Shown here piece by piece: positions 39,520-48,965 of a stretch of 64,000 nucleotides of DNA. The notes beneath the pieces are model-generated. The model saw nothing but the letters and a program-made list of their open reading frames with translations. It was not told the DNA's origin and ran no database searches. Position numbers and translations under genes: made by a program. Source of the stretch: CAZBLK01 sp964492715. Its GTDB lineage: Bacteria; Bacillota; Clostridia; Lachnospirales; WRBF01. The stretch is from assembly GCA_964492715.1 (NCBI GenBank), contig CAZBLK010000001.1, positions 62,001 through 126,000 on the forward strand. The letters run 5' to 3'. The stretch's first letter is position 1; each line of letters begins with the position of its first letter.

Positions 39520-40131
39520 ATGTTTGCTTTTATTTCAGGAACGCTAAGTTACATAAACGAAAACAGCGTTGTTATAGAAACAGCAGGAATTGGCTACAGG
39601 CTTTTAGTGTCTGAAAGAACAGTTTCTAAGCTTCCAAAAGAGGGTGAATTTGTTAAACTTTTCACTCATATGAACGTCAAAGAAGACGGAATTACACTTT
39701 ACGGCTTTTTCTCGAATGACGAGCTTGAAGTTTTTATCACACTTACAAGCGTGTCAGGTGTAGGGCCAAAGGCGGCACTTGCAATTTTGTCAGTTTTAGA
39801 GCCTCAAGAAATTTATTTAGCAATTGTAACAGAAGATTCTGCTTCAATTTCCAAGGCACAAGGCGTAGGAAAAAAAATTGCTGCAAGAATTGTTATGGAA
39901 CTTAAAGATAAAATCAAAAACAACTCGTATATAGGTAGTGTAAGTAATGTAATAAGTCCACAGCAAACACTTGCAGCTTCTTCACAGGAAAAGCAGGATG
40001 CTATCGACGCACTTACCGCCTTAGGTTACAGCAAAAGCGAGGCTGTTAAGTCTGTTATGGAAGTTTCAATTGACGGAATGTCGGCAGACAACATTATTAG
40101 GCTTGCAATTAAGAAAATACATAAACAATAA
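39520..40131 (+). CDS. ruvA: Holliday junction helicase subunit RuvA
   Basis: 203 residues in the usual three-domain order: OB fold (1-62, 'MFAFISGTLSYINENSVVIE'), helix-hairpin-helix region ('LTSVSGVGPKAALAILS', 'SISKAQGVGKKIAARIVMEL'), and a C-terminal RuvB-binding domain ('DALTALGYSKSEAVKSV'). It binds Holliday junctions and loads RuvB. ruvB follows after 10 bases. Confidence 0.97.
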   Translation: MFAFISGTLSYINENSVVIETAGIGYRLLVSERTVSKLPKEGEFVKLFTHMNVKEDGITLYGFFSNDELEVFITLTSVSGVGPKAALAILSVLEPQEIYLAIVTEDSASISKAQGVGKKIAARIVMELKDKIKNNSYIGSVSNVISPQQTLAASSQEKQDAIDALTALGYSKSEAVKSVMEVSIDGMSADNIIRLAIKKIHKQ

Positions 40132-40141
40132 GGTGGTACAA

Positions 40142-41140
40142 TTGGAGCAAAGAATAATTACGTCGGTTTCCCAAAGCGAGGACGTTTTGCTTGAGCCAAA
40201 GCTTCGTCCGCAAGGCTTTTCCGAATATGTAGGGCAAGACCAAGTTAAAAGCAACATGCAAGTTTACATTGAGGCGGCAAAAATGCGTAAAGAACCTTTG
40301 GACCATGTTCTTCTTTATGGTCCTCCAGGGCTTGGAAAAACTACGCTTTCAAACATTATTGCCTCTGAAATGAGCGCAAGCATTAAAACAACGTCTGGCC
40401 CTGCAATTGAATACCAAAAAGACATGGCGGCAATTTTAAACGACTTAAACGAAGGCGACATTTTATTCATTGACGAAATACACAGGCTAAACCGTGTCAT
40501 TGAAGAAATGCTTTACCCTGCAATGGAAGACTTTGCTATGGACATAATTATCGGAAAGGGGGCAGGGGCAAAAAGTATTAGGTTAAACCTCCCACGCTTT
40601 ACATTAATTGGTGCTACAACACGCTATGGGCTTTTGACAGCGCCTTTGAGGGACCGTTTTGGCGTTGTTCACAGGCTAGAGCCATACAGCTTTGACCAGT
40701 TAAAAGAAATTGTTAAGCGTTCCGCTGGGGTACTTTCTGTTGAAATTAGTGACGAAGGGGCAGAGGAAGTTGCAAGGCGGTCACGAGGGACACCTCGTAT
40801 AGCAAACCGCCTTCTTAAACGTGTTAGGGACTTTGCACAAGTTAAATATAACGGTATAATTTCTGACGAAGCAGCGAAGGCTTCTTTGGACTCATTGAAC
40901 GTTGACAAAATGGGGCTTGACAGCATTGACAGAACTATGCTTACAGCTATTATTCAAAGCTTTGGCGGCGGACCCGTGGGGCTTGACACAATTGCCGTTG
41001 CAATTGGCGAAGACGCAAACACAATTGAGGACGTTTACGAGCCTTATTTAATTCAGCTTGGGTTCATTCAGCGTACAGCACGTGGGCGTGTAGCAACAGA
41101 GCTTTGCCGAAAATATTTAGCGGAAGCAGAAATAAATTAA
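40142..41140 (+). CDS. ruvB: Holliday junction helicase subunit RuvB
   Basis: 332 residues from a TTG at 40142 with AAGGTGG five bases upstream. Walker A is LLYGPPGLGKTT, Walker B IDEIHR, sensor 1 'LIGATTRYG', the arginine finger region 'LTAPLRDRFGV', and the C-terminal winged helix ends with 'GFIQRTARGRVAT'. It is the motor of branch migration and forms an operon with ruvA. Confidence 0.98.
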   Translation: MEQRIITSVSQSEDVLLEPKLRPQGFSEYVGQDQVKSNMQVYIEAAKMRKEPLDHVLLYGPPGLGKTTLSNIIASEMSASIKTTSGPAIEYQKDMAAILNDLNEGDILFIDEIHRLNRVIEEMLYPAMEDFAMDIIIGKGAGAKSIRLNLPRFTLIGATTRYGLLTAPLRDRFGVVHRLEPYSFDQLKEIVKRSAGVLSVEISDEGAEEVARRSRGTPRIANRLLKRVRDFAQVKYNGIISDEAAKASLDSLNVDKMGLDSIDRTMLTAIIQSFGGGPVGLDTIAVAIGEDANTIEDVYEPYLIQLGFIQRTARGRVATELCRKYLAEAEIN

Positions 41141-41169
41141 TTGTAAAAATTATTTTGGGGGTATTTAGA

Positions 41170-41982
41170 ATGAACCAAAATGGAAACAACAATAATATAA
41201 GTGAAAACTTAGGCACAGAAAATGAAATGTATCGAATTGTTGTTGAAGATACAAAACCTATGGGCTTTATAAGCCGTTTTGTTTCGCTTTTTGTTTCACC
41301 AACTAAGCTAATGCAAAACATTTCGTTGTATCAAAAGTTTTTGCAGCCAATGGTAATTTTAGCTTTAATTGCTATTGCTATGATGCCGTTCACATCAAAG
41401 CTTGAACAAGTTGTGTACGCTGAGCAGTCCATAATTTTTGTAGAACGATTTGGCTCTGACTTTTTGAATTTTAGCCAAATGCCTTCATCTATAGAAACTT
41501 TGGGTACAGCGTATTACCTAATAACTTTTGTTGGGGGGCTTATTGGTTTTGTAATTGCAATTTTATATATGACAATTGTTTTAAAAATATTAACAGCGTT
41601 TTTTAGAGGTACTGCAAAATTCAAGCAATATTTTTCTATGATTTCCCACACAGCAATTATTTCTAGTATAGGCGGCTTGATAAGCACTATAGTAAGTGTA
41701 GCTATTAGTTCAACTCTTAATGTAACTTCGCTTGCAGCAGTTTTTATGCCGAATGGCAACTTTACTATGATTGAGTACAATTTTTTATCTGCAATTACAA
41801 TTTTTTCAATTTGGGAATTTGTGCTTATTTTTATAGGAGTTAAAGAAATAAATGGTTTTTCAAAGGTTAAAGCAGCAGTATTAGTATGTTTATTATTTGT
41901 AATTTCTATGGCAATTATGGCTGGGATATCGTATATTCCTGTAATGAGTTATGATGCGATTTTCCAAGGCCTACCAAAATAA
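41170..41982 (+). CDS. Yip1-domain membrane protein
   Basis: 270 residues from the ATG at 41170, after TTGGGGGT. The Asn-rich N-terminus is followed by 'RFVSLFVSPTKLMQNI', an amphipathic stretch before the first membrane helix, and four to five more transmembrane segments. The pattern fits the bacterial Yip1/DUF1282-like family. The gene lies directly ahead of a MacAB-like efflux set and may be part of the same operon (38-base gap). Its role is unknown. Confidence 0.75.
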   Translation: MNQNGNNNNISENLGTENEMYRIVVEDTKPMGFISRFVSLFVSPTKLMQNISLYQKFLQPMVILALIAIAMMPFTSKLEQVVYAEQSIIFVERFGSDFLNFSQMPSSIETLGTAYYLITFVGGLIGFVIAILYMTIVLKILTAFFRGTAKFKQYFSMISHTAIISSIGGLISTIVSVAISSTLNVTSLAAVFMPNGNFTMIEYNFLSAITIFSIWEFVLIFIGVKEINGFSKVKAAVLVCLLFVISMAIMAGISYIPVMSYDAIFQGLPK

Positions 41983-42020
41983 ACTAAAAAATGCAAATTG
42001 CAATAGAAGGAGAGCATAAA

Positions 42021-43499
42021 ATGTCAAAAAAGACAAAAATAGCAATTGCTGTTGTTGTGATTACAGTAATTGGCGGTTTCATTTTCTTTGCCATTAACAA
42101 CGCAAACAGCAGAGAATCAGCTTCTGGTATTTCTAAAAATGCGTTTCCAGTTGATATAGAAAAATCTCACAAGGAAACTATTGTAACAAAAGTTACAGCA
42201 AAAGGCGGCGTTGAAATTATTAAAAAAGACAACGTGTACGCTACATCTACAGGTAAAATTAATAAGCTTAACGTAAAGCTTGGTGACGTCATTACAAAGG
42301 ACATGGTTCTATTGACATATGACGACAAGTCACTTCAAACGCTTCAAAACCAGCTTCAAGACGCAGAGCTTGCGCTAAAGGCTGCAAGGCTTGGGCTTTC
42401 GGCTCTTACAATTCCAGCTTCTGAGTCCGAGCTTTCAATGGCTGATGCCAAAGTTAAGCAAGCCGAAAAATCAATTGATGATATTAACTATCAAGTAAGC
42501 CAGCTTGACAGCACAATAGCAAGGCTTGAAAGAGACATTCAAGAGGCTGAAAAAAAGTTTAGCGACAACAAAGCTTTGTTTGAAAAAGGAGTTATTGCAC
42601 AAAAAGAGCTTACGGCTTATTCGGACAACGTGAAGCAGCTTAAAGACCAGCTTGAAACACAAAAGGCGCAAAGAAACAACACGCTTTTGTCAATGAGCTC
42701 TGCCGAGCGAACTCTTTCTGCCGCTAAGTCAGACTATTCAATTGTTCAAAACAAAAGTAAGGAAGCAAGCAACCAAAACCGCATTGCACAACAGCAAGTT
42801 TCGGTTGAGCAAGCAAGTTTAAGAATTGAACAAATTAAAAAAGAAATAAATGACTTTAAAACAGAGGAAGTAAGCGAGGTTGAAGGTGTAGTAACAGCAC
42901 TTTATACAGCCGAGGGTGAAACAGCCGCTACAGGCAAAGTTTTAATGGAAATTTCAAAACTTAGCTACGACAACCTTGTTATAAAAGTAAACGTTCCAGA
43001 AAACAAAGCTTCTGCAATTGCTGTTGGGCAAAAGGTAGAGCTTCGTGGTGACGCCCTTGGCAAAAATGTTTACGAAGGCGTACTAAGCAAAATAAACCCT
43101 ATTGCAGAGCGCAAACAAATTGGAAATTCAACAGAAACTGTTGTTACCGTTGAAATTTCTTTAAAGGAAGAAAACCCAAACATTAGGCCAGGGTACACAA
43201 TTGAAACAGCTATTGTTACAAACACAACAGAGGACGCAGTTTGTGTTCCGCTTATGGCTACACGTATGGACGACGAGGGCAACGACTATGTTTATATAAT
43301 GAAAAGTGACTATTCCGTTGAAAAACGTATAATTAAACTTGGTGAATATTCTGGAATTTACGTTGCAGTTGACTCTGTTGCAGAAGGTGAAAATGTTATT
43401 ATGACGTCAGCACCTCAAATTACAGAAGGAAGCTTTGTTAAACCAATTTCAGGAGTTGATTCAACAAATTCAACTAGCGGAAGTGGGCAAGGTGAGTAG
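42021..43499 (+). CDS. Efflux periplasmic-adaptor-type protein (HlyD/MacA family)
   Basis: 492 residues from the ATG at 42021 (AAGGAGAG upstream). One N-terminal transmembrane helix (about 5-25) is followed by a biotinyl-lipoyl half ('VYATSTGKINKLNVKLGDVI'). A long coiled coil (about 95-275, with many 'LQDAEL', 'RDIQEAEKKF', 'VKQLKDQLETQKAQ') precedes the second lipoyl half and beta-barrel domains. In Gram-positives such adaptors (YknX-like) work with an ABC ATPase and MacB-like permease, encoded next. Confidence 0.93.
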   Translation: MSKKTKIAIAVVVITVIGGFIFFAINNANSRESASGISKNAFPVDIEKSHKETIVTKVTAKGGVEIIKKDNVYATSTGKINKLNVKLGDVITKDMVLLTYDDKSLQTLQNQLQDAELALKAARLGLSALTIPASESELSMADAKVKQAEKSIDDINYQVSQLDSTIARLERDIQEAEKKFSDNKALFEKGVIAQKELTAYSDNVKQLKDQLETQKAQRNNTLLSMSSAERTLSAAKSDYSIVQNKSKEASNQNRIAQQQVSVEQASLRIEQIKKEINDFKTEEVSEVEGVVTALYTAEGETAATGKVLMEISKLSYDNLVIKVNVPENKASAIAVGQKVELRGDALGKNVYEGVLSKINPIAERKQIGNSTETVVTVEISLKEENPNIRPGYTIETAIVTNTTEDAVCVPLMATRMDDEGNDYVYIMKSDYSVEKRIIKLGEYSGIYVAVDSVAEGENVIMTSAPQITEGSFVKPISGVDSTNSTSGSGQGE

Positions 43500-43500
43500 T

Positions 43501-44202
43501 ATGCAGTCGATAATTAAAACAGAGGGGCTACACAAGGTTTACAGAAACGGAAGAATTGAAGTTTCGGCTTTAAGAGGAATTGACTTAAACATAAACCAAG
43601 GTGAATATGTTGCAATTATGGGTGCGTCTGGCTCGGGTAAGTCTACACTAATGAACATTTTGGGCTGTTTGGACTCGCTTACAAAAGGGAAATATCTTTT
43701 GGACGGTGAGGACGTTTCTACGCTTCAAGGCAAAAAGCTTGCAATGATTAGAAACAGAAAAATAGGCTTCGTTTTTCAATCGTTTAACCTTTTGCCAAAG
43801 CTTACTGCGTTGCAAAACGTAGAACTTCCGATGGTTTATGCAGGGGTAAACGGCAAAAAGCGGCGTGAAGCAGCAATGGAAGCATTGGAAAAAGTAGGGC
43901 TTACTGAAAGAGTTAAGCACAGGCCGAACGAGCTTTCAGGTGGGCAAAGGCAGCGTGTTGCAATTGCTCGTGCGCTTGTAAACAAGCCTTCGCTTTTGCT
44001 TGCCGACGAACCAACAGGAAACTTAGACAGTAGGTCGGGCGAAGAAATTATGGGGGTTTTTGCAAAGCTTTACAGCGAAGGTTCGACAATTGTAATGGTA
44101 ACTCACGAGGACGAAATTGCACAGCACACAAACCGCATTGTTACATTTAAAGATGGGCTTGTTGTAAGTGATGTTCCTGCCGAGGGAAGGGGGCGTTTGT
44201 AA
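43501..44202 (+). CDS. MacB-like efflux ATP-binding protein
   Basis: 233 residues from the ATG at 43501, one base after the adaptor stop (TAGTATG). Walker A is GASGSGKST, signature LSGGQRQRVAIA, Walker B LLLADEPTGNLD, and the switch motif VTHEDEIA. This is the LolD/YknY type. Its partner permease follows directly. The set probably exports a peptide or toxic compound. Confidence 0.95.
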   Translation: MQSIIKTEGLHKVYRNGRIEVSALRGIDLNINQGEYVAIMGASGSGKSTLMNILGCLDSLTKGKYLLDGEDVSTLQGKKLAMIRNRKIGFVFQSFNLLPKLTALQNVELPMVYAGVNGKKRREAAMEALEKVGLTERVKHRPNELSGGQRQRVAIARALVNKPSLLLADEPTGNLDSRSGEEIMGVFAKLYSEGSTIVMVTHEDEIAQHTNRIVTFKDGLVVSDVPAEGRGRL

Positions 44203-44222
44203 TTAGCATTTTAGAAAACATA

Positions 44223-45398
44223 ATGTCAGCCTTTTCAAGCGTTTTGTCAAACAAAATGCGCTCAATTCTTACAATGCTAGGAATTATTATTGGTATAAGC
44301 TCTGTTATAATGATTACGTCAATTGGAGCTGGGTTTCAAGCAACTACTATGAATACTTTTTCAAACATGGGCATGGAGCGCCTTGAAATTGGCATGAAGT
44401 ACGACGAGGAGTTAAAATCAAGCGACTACTTGGTTATGGAAGACATAGACATTGTGCGCTCGCACCCTGATGTTAAATATGCTTCGGCAATTTGGTCGTC
44501 GTCTGGGTTTGTTGGACTTAAAAACCCATCAGAAACAGAGCGTTGCTATTTTATTGGAAGTGACGAACAGTACCGCTATGTTCAGCCGATAGAGCTTAAA
44601 TACGGAAGGTTTGTAACAGCACCAGACGTAGAAAACAAAAGCTATGTTGCTGTAATTGAAGAAACGCTTGCAATAAAGGTTTTTGGAAAGGCAGATGCCG
44701 TTGGCGAAAAAATAAACGTTAAGTTTTGGAGCGGAAGCTCAGAGCTTACTGTTATCGGCGTTACAAAGTCGGAGCAGTATAACGCAATGTTCCAAATGCC
44801 AAGCTTTATTTACATGCCTATTTCAGCGATAATGGACATTTATAACTCGTCTAATGTTGATGGTTTTTATGTAACCGCAAAGGACAAGGAAAAAATGGAC
44901 AGAATGGCTGTTGAGCTTGTAAAGCTTCTTGAGGTGAGGCACGGCAACGAAAACAAGTACAGGGCAGACAACATGCTTAAACAGCTTGACGAAATTAACA
45001 CAGTTTTGTCGGGCATTACAGGGTTTGTTGGGCTTGTTGCCGGAATTTCTTTGGTTGTTGGCGGAATAGGCGTAATGAACATTATGCTTGTTACGGTTAC
45101 GGAACGAACTAGAGAAATTGGAATTAGAAAAGCTCTTGGTGCGACAAACGGAAACATTAACATGCAATTTTTGATTGAAGCTATGATTTTGACGGCCATA
45201 GGCGGTATAATTGGAATAATTGTCGGGTATGTCGGTGGAATTGCCTTGGGGCAGGCTATAGACGTTTCACCTTCAATTTCTTTGCCTACTGTTGTTGGAA
45301 CAGTTATTGCCTCCAGTGCAATTGGTATAGTTTTTGGGGTTTATCCAGCAGGAAAAGCTGCAAAGCTTGACCCAATTGAAGCTTTGAGGTATGAATAG
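44223..45398 (+). CDS. MacB-like ABC efflux permease
   Basis: 391 residues if the ATG at 44223 is used. There is an N-terminal transmembrane helix ('MRSILTMLGIIIGISSVIMI'), a large extracytoplasmic MacB_PCD domain (about 40-240), and three C-terminal FtsX-like helices ('GGIGVMNIMLVTVTERTREIGIRKALGA'). The ATG has no ribosome-binding site. The in-frame codons just upstream read ISILENI, the usual start of this family. The most suitable start would be the ATT at 44202, overlapping the ATPase stop (TAATT) and preceded by AAGGGGG. The true N-terminus is therefore uncertain by seven residues. Confidence 0.9.
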   Translation: MSAFSSVLSNKMRSILTMLGIIIGISSVIMITSIGAGFQATTMNTFSNMGMERLEIGMKYDEELKSSDYLVMEDIDIVRSHPDVKYASAIWSSSGFVGLKNPSETERCYFIGSDEQYRYVQPIELKYGRFVTAPDVENKSYVAVIEETLAIKVFGKADAVGEKINVKFWSGSSELTVIGVTKSEQYNAMFQMPSFIYMPISAIMDIYNSSNVDGFYVTAKDKEKMDRMAVELVKLLEVRHGNENKYRADNMLKQLDEINTVLSGITGFVGLVAGISLVVGGIGVMNIMLVTVTERTREIGIRKALGATNGNINMQFLIEAMILTAIGGIIGIIVGYVGGIALGQAIDVSPSISLPTVVGTVIASSAIGIVFGVYPAGKAAKLDPIEALRYE

Positions 45399-45419
45399 AT
45401 AAACTAAAGGATTAACAAC

Positions 45420-45458
45420 TAAGCTTACCTTATTTTAGTGGGGTAAGCTTAATTATTT
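45420..45458 (+). terminator. Terminator of the MacAB-like operon
   Basis: TAAGCTTACC pairs with GGTAAGCTTA around a 12-base loop, followed by ATTATTTATT. Confidence 0.7.
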
Positions 45459-45564
45459 ATTGGTAACTCTATTTGCGTTTTGATTTTTTTATGATAAAAT
45501 AAAGAAGAAGCAAATTGAATTTTAATAGCAATTTAATATTAATTTAATAGCAAATTGAAACAAT

Positions 45565-45638
45565 ACAGCAATTCTGAAAATAATCCCTACAAGCTTCGCT
45601 TCTATCGTTATTTTCTCATTATTTTCTGAAATTGCTTT
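45565..45638. repeat. Dispersed MITE-like repeat B, full copy
   Basis: The left end CAGCAATTCTGAAAATAAT and the right end ATTATTTTCTGAAATTGCT form inverted termini of about 18 bp. Between them lies CCTACAAGCTTCGCTTCTAT. Part of the same sequence recurs at 15991-16023. It has no coding capacity. Nothing else is recognisable in the 300-base gap before the pyrophosphatase gene. Confidence 0.65.
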
Positions 45639-45699
45639 AGAGAGCGTTTTCAAAAGTAAACTCTAAAATATATTACAAAAAAACGAAGGAAGGTGTTTT

Positions 45700-47319
45700 A
45701 TGGCTACAACATATATTTTTGGGCATCATAACCCAGATACCGACTCTATCTGTTCGGCAATAGCCTATGCAGAACTTAAAAAGAAGCTTGGGCATGATGA
45801 TGTTTTTGCATACAGGCTTGGAAAAATGAACAAGGAGACACAGTTTGTACTTGATTACTTTGATGTAAAAACACCACCGCTTTTAACAGACGTAAAGTTG
45901 AAGCTAAAAGACTTGGGGCTTTATAATGCTATTCCGCTTTTGCCTACAGACCCACTTAAAAAAGCATGGGACACAATTGGAACAAGCATAGGCGCAAGAA
46001 TAATGCCAATTGTTGACGACAGAGGCATTTTAATTGGCATTGTTTCTATTGGTGACATAACAAAAATTTTCATGGAAATTGCAGATGAAGACTTGCTTGA
46101 AAAGTACGAAATAAGCTACGATAATTTGCTTAAAATTTTGGACGGTCAATGCGTAAAAGGTACATACAATTATGATTCTCTTTGTGGCAGGCTTATAGTT
46201 GGAACGCCAATGTTTCCTCTTTCTGAGTTAACAGACAAAGACATAATTATTATTGGGCGTGCAGAGGACGCCAAAAATTTTGCAAACAACACAGCATGTG
46301 GGCTTGTAATTCTTACAAACGGGCTAAAGCCGATTGATGTTGAAAAAGCAAAGGGAAACGTCGTTTGCGTAAACCATTCAACTCACAGGACAATTACGCT
46401 TTTAAACCAAGCAATTTCTGTTCGCTCAGTTATGTGCTCTAAGCGGATTATGACGTTTTCAACCGAAAACTACGTTGAAGATATTATCGAAAACATGAAA
46501 ACGTCTTCACACAGAAACTTTCCTGTTGTAAACAGGGAAGGACGTCTTGTCGGTGTAATTTCAAGGCGGCACCTTTTGGAGTACAAGCAAAAGCAAGTTA
46601 TTTTGGTTGACCATAATGAAAGAAGCCAGTCTGTAGCTGGCATAGAAAATGCTAACATAATTGAAATTATAGACCACCACCGAATAGCAGACGTTCAAAC
46701 TGACAAACCTTTAATGATAAGGGCAGAGCCTGTTGGCTGCACATCTACAATTATTTTTAAAATGTTTACAGAGAACGGCGTTAAGCCAACAAAGAAAACG
46801 GCAGGGCTTTTGCTTTCTGCAATTCTTTCAGACACGCTTATGTTTACTTCACCAACATGTACTGACCAAGACATGGCGGCGGCTGAAAAGCTTGCAAAAA
46901 TTGCAAACGTTAAAATGGATGAGCTTGCAAGCCAAATGTTTGGTGCAAGCACCTCAATGTCGGAGTACACACCGCATGATATGCTAGAGCTTGACAGAAA
47001 GCAGTTTTCTATAGACAAATATTTGGTTTATATTTCACAAATTAACACACTAGACTTTAAAACTATTGTTAACAAACGGTACGAGCTTTTGGACGAGATG
47101 GAAATTTTCAAAAAGGAAAAGCGGTGCGACCTTGTTATTCTTATGATAACTGACATTGTGCTTGGCGGAAGCGAGATTATTGTTTGCGGCAAGGCAAAAG
47201 AGCTTGTAAAAAGAGCTTTCGGGCTTGAATTTGACGAAGCAAGTGTTTTCCTTCCTGGTGTTGTTTCTAGGAAAAAGCAAGTTGTGCCACGTCTTACAAT
47301 GGCTGTTCAATCTTTGTAA
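45700..47319 (+). CDS. Family II inorganic pyrophosphatase with CBS/DRTGG insert
   Basis: 539 residues. The DHH phosphoesterase start 'YIFGHHNPDTDSICSAIAYAEL' is followed by a first CBS domain (about 70-125), a DRTGG-like domain (about 125-245), a second CBS domain ('SVRSVMCSKRIMTFSTENYVED'), the DHH motif 'IIEIIDHHRIAD', and the C-terminal DHHA2 domain ('VFLPGVVSRKKQVVP'). This is the nucleotide-regulated type found in Clostridia. It hydrolyses pyrophosphate with manganese or cobalt, and adenine nucleotides regulate it through the CBS domains. Confidence 0.96.
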   Translation: MATTYIFGHHNPDTDSICSAIAYAELKKKLGHDDVFAYRLGKMNKETQFVLDYFDVKTPPLLTDVKLKLKDLGLYNAIPLLPTDPLKKAWDTIGTSIGARIMPIVDDRGILIGIVSIGDITKIFMEIADEDLLEKYEISYDNLLKILDGQCVKGTYNYDSLCGRLIVGTPMFPLSELTDKDIIIIGRAEDAKNFANNTACGLVILTNGLKPIDVEKAKGNVVCVNHSTHRTITLLNQAISVRSVMCSKRIMTFSTENYVEDIIENMKTSSHRNFPVVNREGRLVGVISRRHLLEYKQKQVILVDHNERSQSVAGIENANIIEIIDHHRIADVQTDKPLMIRAEPVGCTSTIIFKMFTENGVKPTKKTAGLLLSAILSDTLMFTSPTCTDQDMAAAEKLAKIANVKMDELASQMFGASTSMSEYTPHDMLELDRKQFSIDKYLVYISQINTLDFKTIVNKRYELLDEMEIFKKEKRCDLVILMITDIVLGGSEIIVCGKAKELVKRAFGLEFDEASVFLPGVVSRKKQVVPRLTMAVQSL

Positions 47320-47337
47320 AATATTAAATGTGTTTGA

Positions 47338-47376
47338 GGCGGCGTTATAGCCATTTAACTTTAACTATAAGCCGCC
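47338..47376. repeat. Strong hairpin between the pyrophosphatase and rhomboid genes
   Basis: GGCGGC and TTATAG pair with CTATAA and GCCGCC around a 13-base loop. There is no T-run, so if it terminates transcription it is not of the classical type. The hairpin ends seven bases before the first possible rhomboid start. Confidence 0.6.
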
Positions 47377-47383
47377 TAGAAAC

Positions 47384-47974
47384 ATGGGAAGTGAGGTTGC
47401 CAAGCGTATGAGCATTTTTAAAAGAATTAAGTACAACTCACCTGTAATAATTACGTATGCCCTTGTTTCTTTTCTTGCGCTTTTAATTCAGCATTTCACA
47501 AATGGTTTGGCTACATTTTATATTTTTAGTGTATATCGAAGTTCATTTAGTGACCCTTTGGCATATTTTAGAATATTTACCCATGTGCTAGGGCATATTA
47601 ATTTTACGCATTATTTAAACAATTTTTTAATAATATTTTTAATTGGACCAATGCTAGAAGAAAAGTACGGGTCTAAGCGTCTTATAGTAATGGTTATTTT
47701 AACTGCTTTTGTTACAGGGCTTTTAAACATAGTATTTTTTGAAACAATTCTTCTTGGGGCAAGTGGGGTTGCATTTATGCTAATTTTACTAAGCTCTTTT
47801 GCAAACATAAAAAAGGGGCAAATTCCGCTTACACTTCTTTTGGTTGCTTTGGCGTATATTGGTAAAGAGGTTTATGACGGAATGTTTGCAGTTGACAACA
47901 TTTCGCATGTAACGCACATAGTTGGCGGCTTGTGCGGTGCAGTAATTGGGTTTTTTGCAAATAATAAAGAATAA
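47384..47974 (+). CDS. Rhomboid-family intramembrane serine protease
   Basis: 196 residues (188 if the ATG at 47408 is used, which has GTGAGG 12 bases upstream). There are six transmembrane segments. The early 'HINFTHYLNNFLIIFLIGPMLEEKYG' contains the conserved H/N region, GASG in 'LLGASGVAFML' contains the catalytic Ser, and the catalytic His is in 'SHVTHIVGGLCGAVIGF'. The enzyme cleaves membrane proteins within their transmembrane helices; its substrates are unknown. It precedes an SbsA-Ig-like membrane protein gene. Confidence 0.92.
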   Translation: MGSEVAKRMSIFKRIKYNSPVIITYALVSFLALLIQHFTNGLATFYIFSVYRSSFSDPLAYFRIFTHVLGHINFTHYLNNFLIIFLIGPMLEEKYGSKRLIVMVILTAFVTGLLNIVFFETILLGASGVAFMLILLSSFANIKKGQIPLTLLLVALAYIGKEVYDGMFAVDNISHVTHIVGGLCGAVIGFFANNKE

Positions 47975-48017
47975 ATTAAAAGCTTCATCAAAAGATTGCA
48001 AGATAGGGTTTGATTTT

Positions 48018-48845
48018 ATGGATAATGAGCATATAAAAATTAATACATCAATACCAAGCTTAAAAAATAAAATTAAAATAGACGTTGAAGGGCCTACAGA
48101 GCGTGCCTATTGGTACATTCGCTTTAATATTCCGCTTGACAAAGCTTCTGTAAACCGTGACACAATGAATGTTACAGACACAGACGGGTATATTATGCGG
48201 ACGTACATTTCATACGATGAGGACGAAAACCTTATAGTTATCGTACCTCTTGATTCGTATGAGCAGAACAGGTACTACTTTTTAAACATTTCTAAGCAAG
48301 TGCGCTCGGCAAAGGGGCAGCAGCTTAAACACGAAATACATATCCTTTTTAAGCTGATTGACAACAGAATTTCTGAATTTGAAATTTTAAAAAGAACGGC
48401 ACATGTGCCAAAGCCACGCCCACGCCCTGCAAACTATGACGAAATGAACAGTAGAAACAAGGGAAGCACAAAGTCGAAGGTGTACGCTTTTGAAAAAAAT
48501 TCGTCTCAAAGAATTTCGCCTTCTGACGTTTTGCCGTTTGCCCCAATGAAAATTAATCCGCTTTTGGGTGTTGTAGGTTTGATTGCTGTTTTAATTGCGG
48601 CACTGCTTGGCATAGCTCCTTTAACAATTGGAAGCATTGTTCTTTGTTTTGGCGGAGTGGGGCATTTGGTTTTTCAGCTTGCAAACCGCAAGCTTAGGTC
48701 GGTCATTTCTTACAATAGGGGAGTAATGGCTTTTAATAGTGAAAAATATAGCAAGGCTAACATTTTGTTTAAAAAAGCATTAAGCCTTGACTATGAAAAT
48801 GAAATGGCGGAATTTGGATTAAATAAAGTTAGTTTCTACTTATAG
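48018..48845 (+). CDS. Membrane protein with SbsA-type Ig-like domain and TPR-like tail
   Basis: 275 residues from the ATG at 48018; the upstream frame overlaps the rhomboid gene. Residues 15-115 ('FNIPLDKASVNRDTMNVTDTDGYIMRTYISYDE...') resemble the SbsA/Big_5 Ig-like fold. A basic linker follows, then two hydrophobic segments (about 175-215) and a short TPR-like end ('VMAFNSEKYSKANILFKKAL'). It is probably anchored in the membrane with the TPR part inside the cell. No known function. Confidence 0.7.
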   Translation: MDNEHIKINTSIPSLKNKIKIDVEGPTERAYWYIRFNIPLDKASVNRDTMNVTDTDGYIMRTYISYDEDENLIVIVPLDSYEQNRYYFLNISKQVRSAKGQQLKHEIHILFKLIDNRISEFEILKRTAHVPKPRPRPANYDEMNSRNKGSTKSKVYAFEKNSSQRISPSDVLPFAPMKINPLLGVVGLIAVLIAALLGIAPLTIGSIVLCFGGVGHLVFQLANRKLRSVISYNRGVMAFNSEKYSKANILFKKALSLDYENEMAEFGLNKVSFYL

Positions 48846-48965
48846 TTTTTGATTATAGTTTTTATGCGTTGTTTTATTTTTGTGTTAAAAAACAATTAAG
48901 TTTCACAATTTGTTCATACAATCTTCATATTTAACATTTATTATATGTTCAAGGAGATGATTTGT

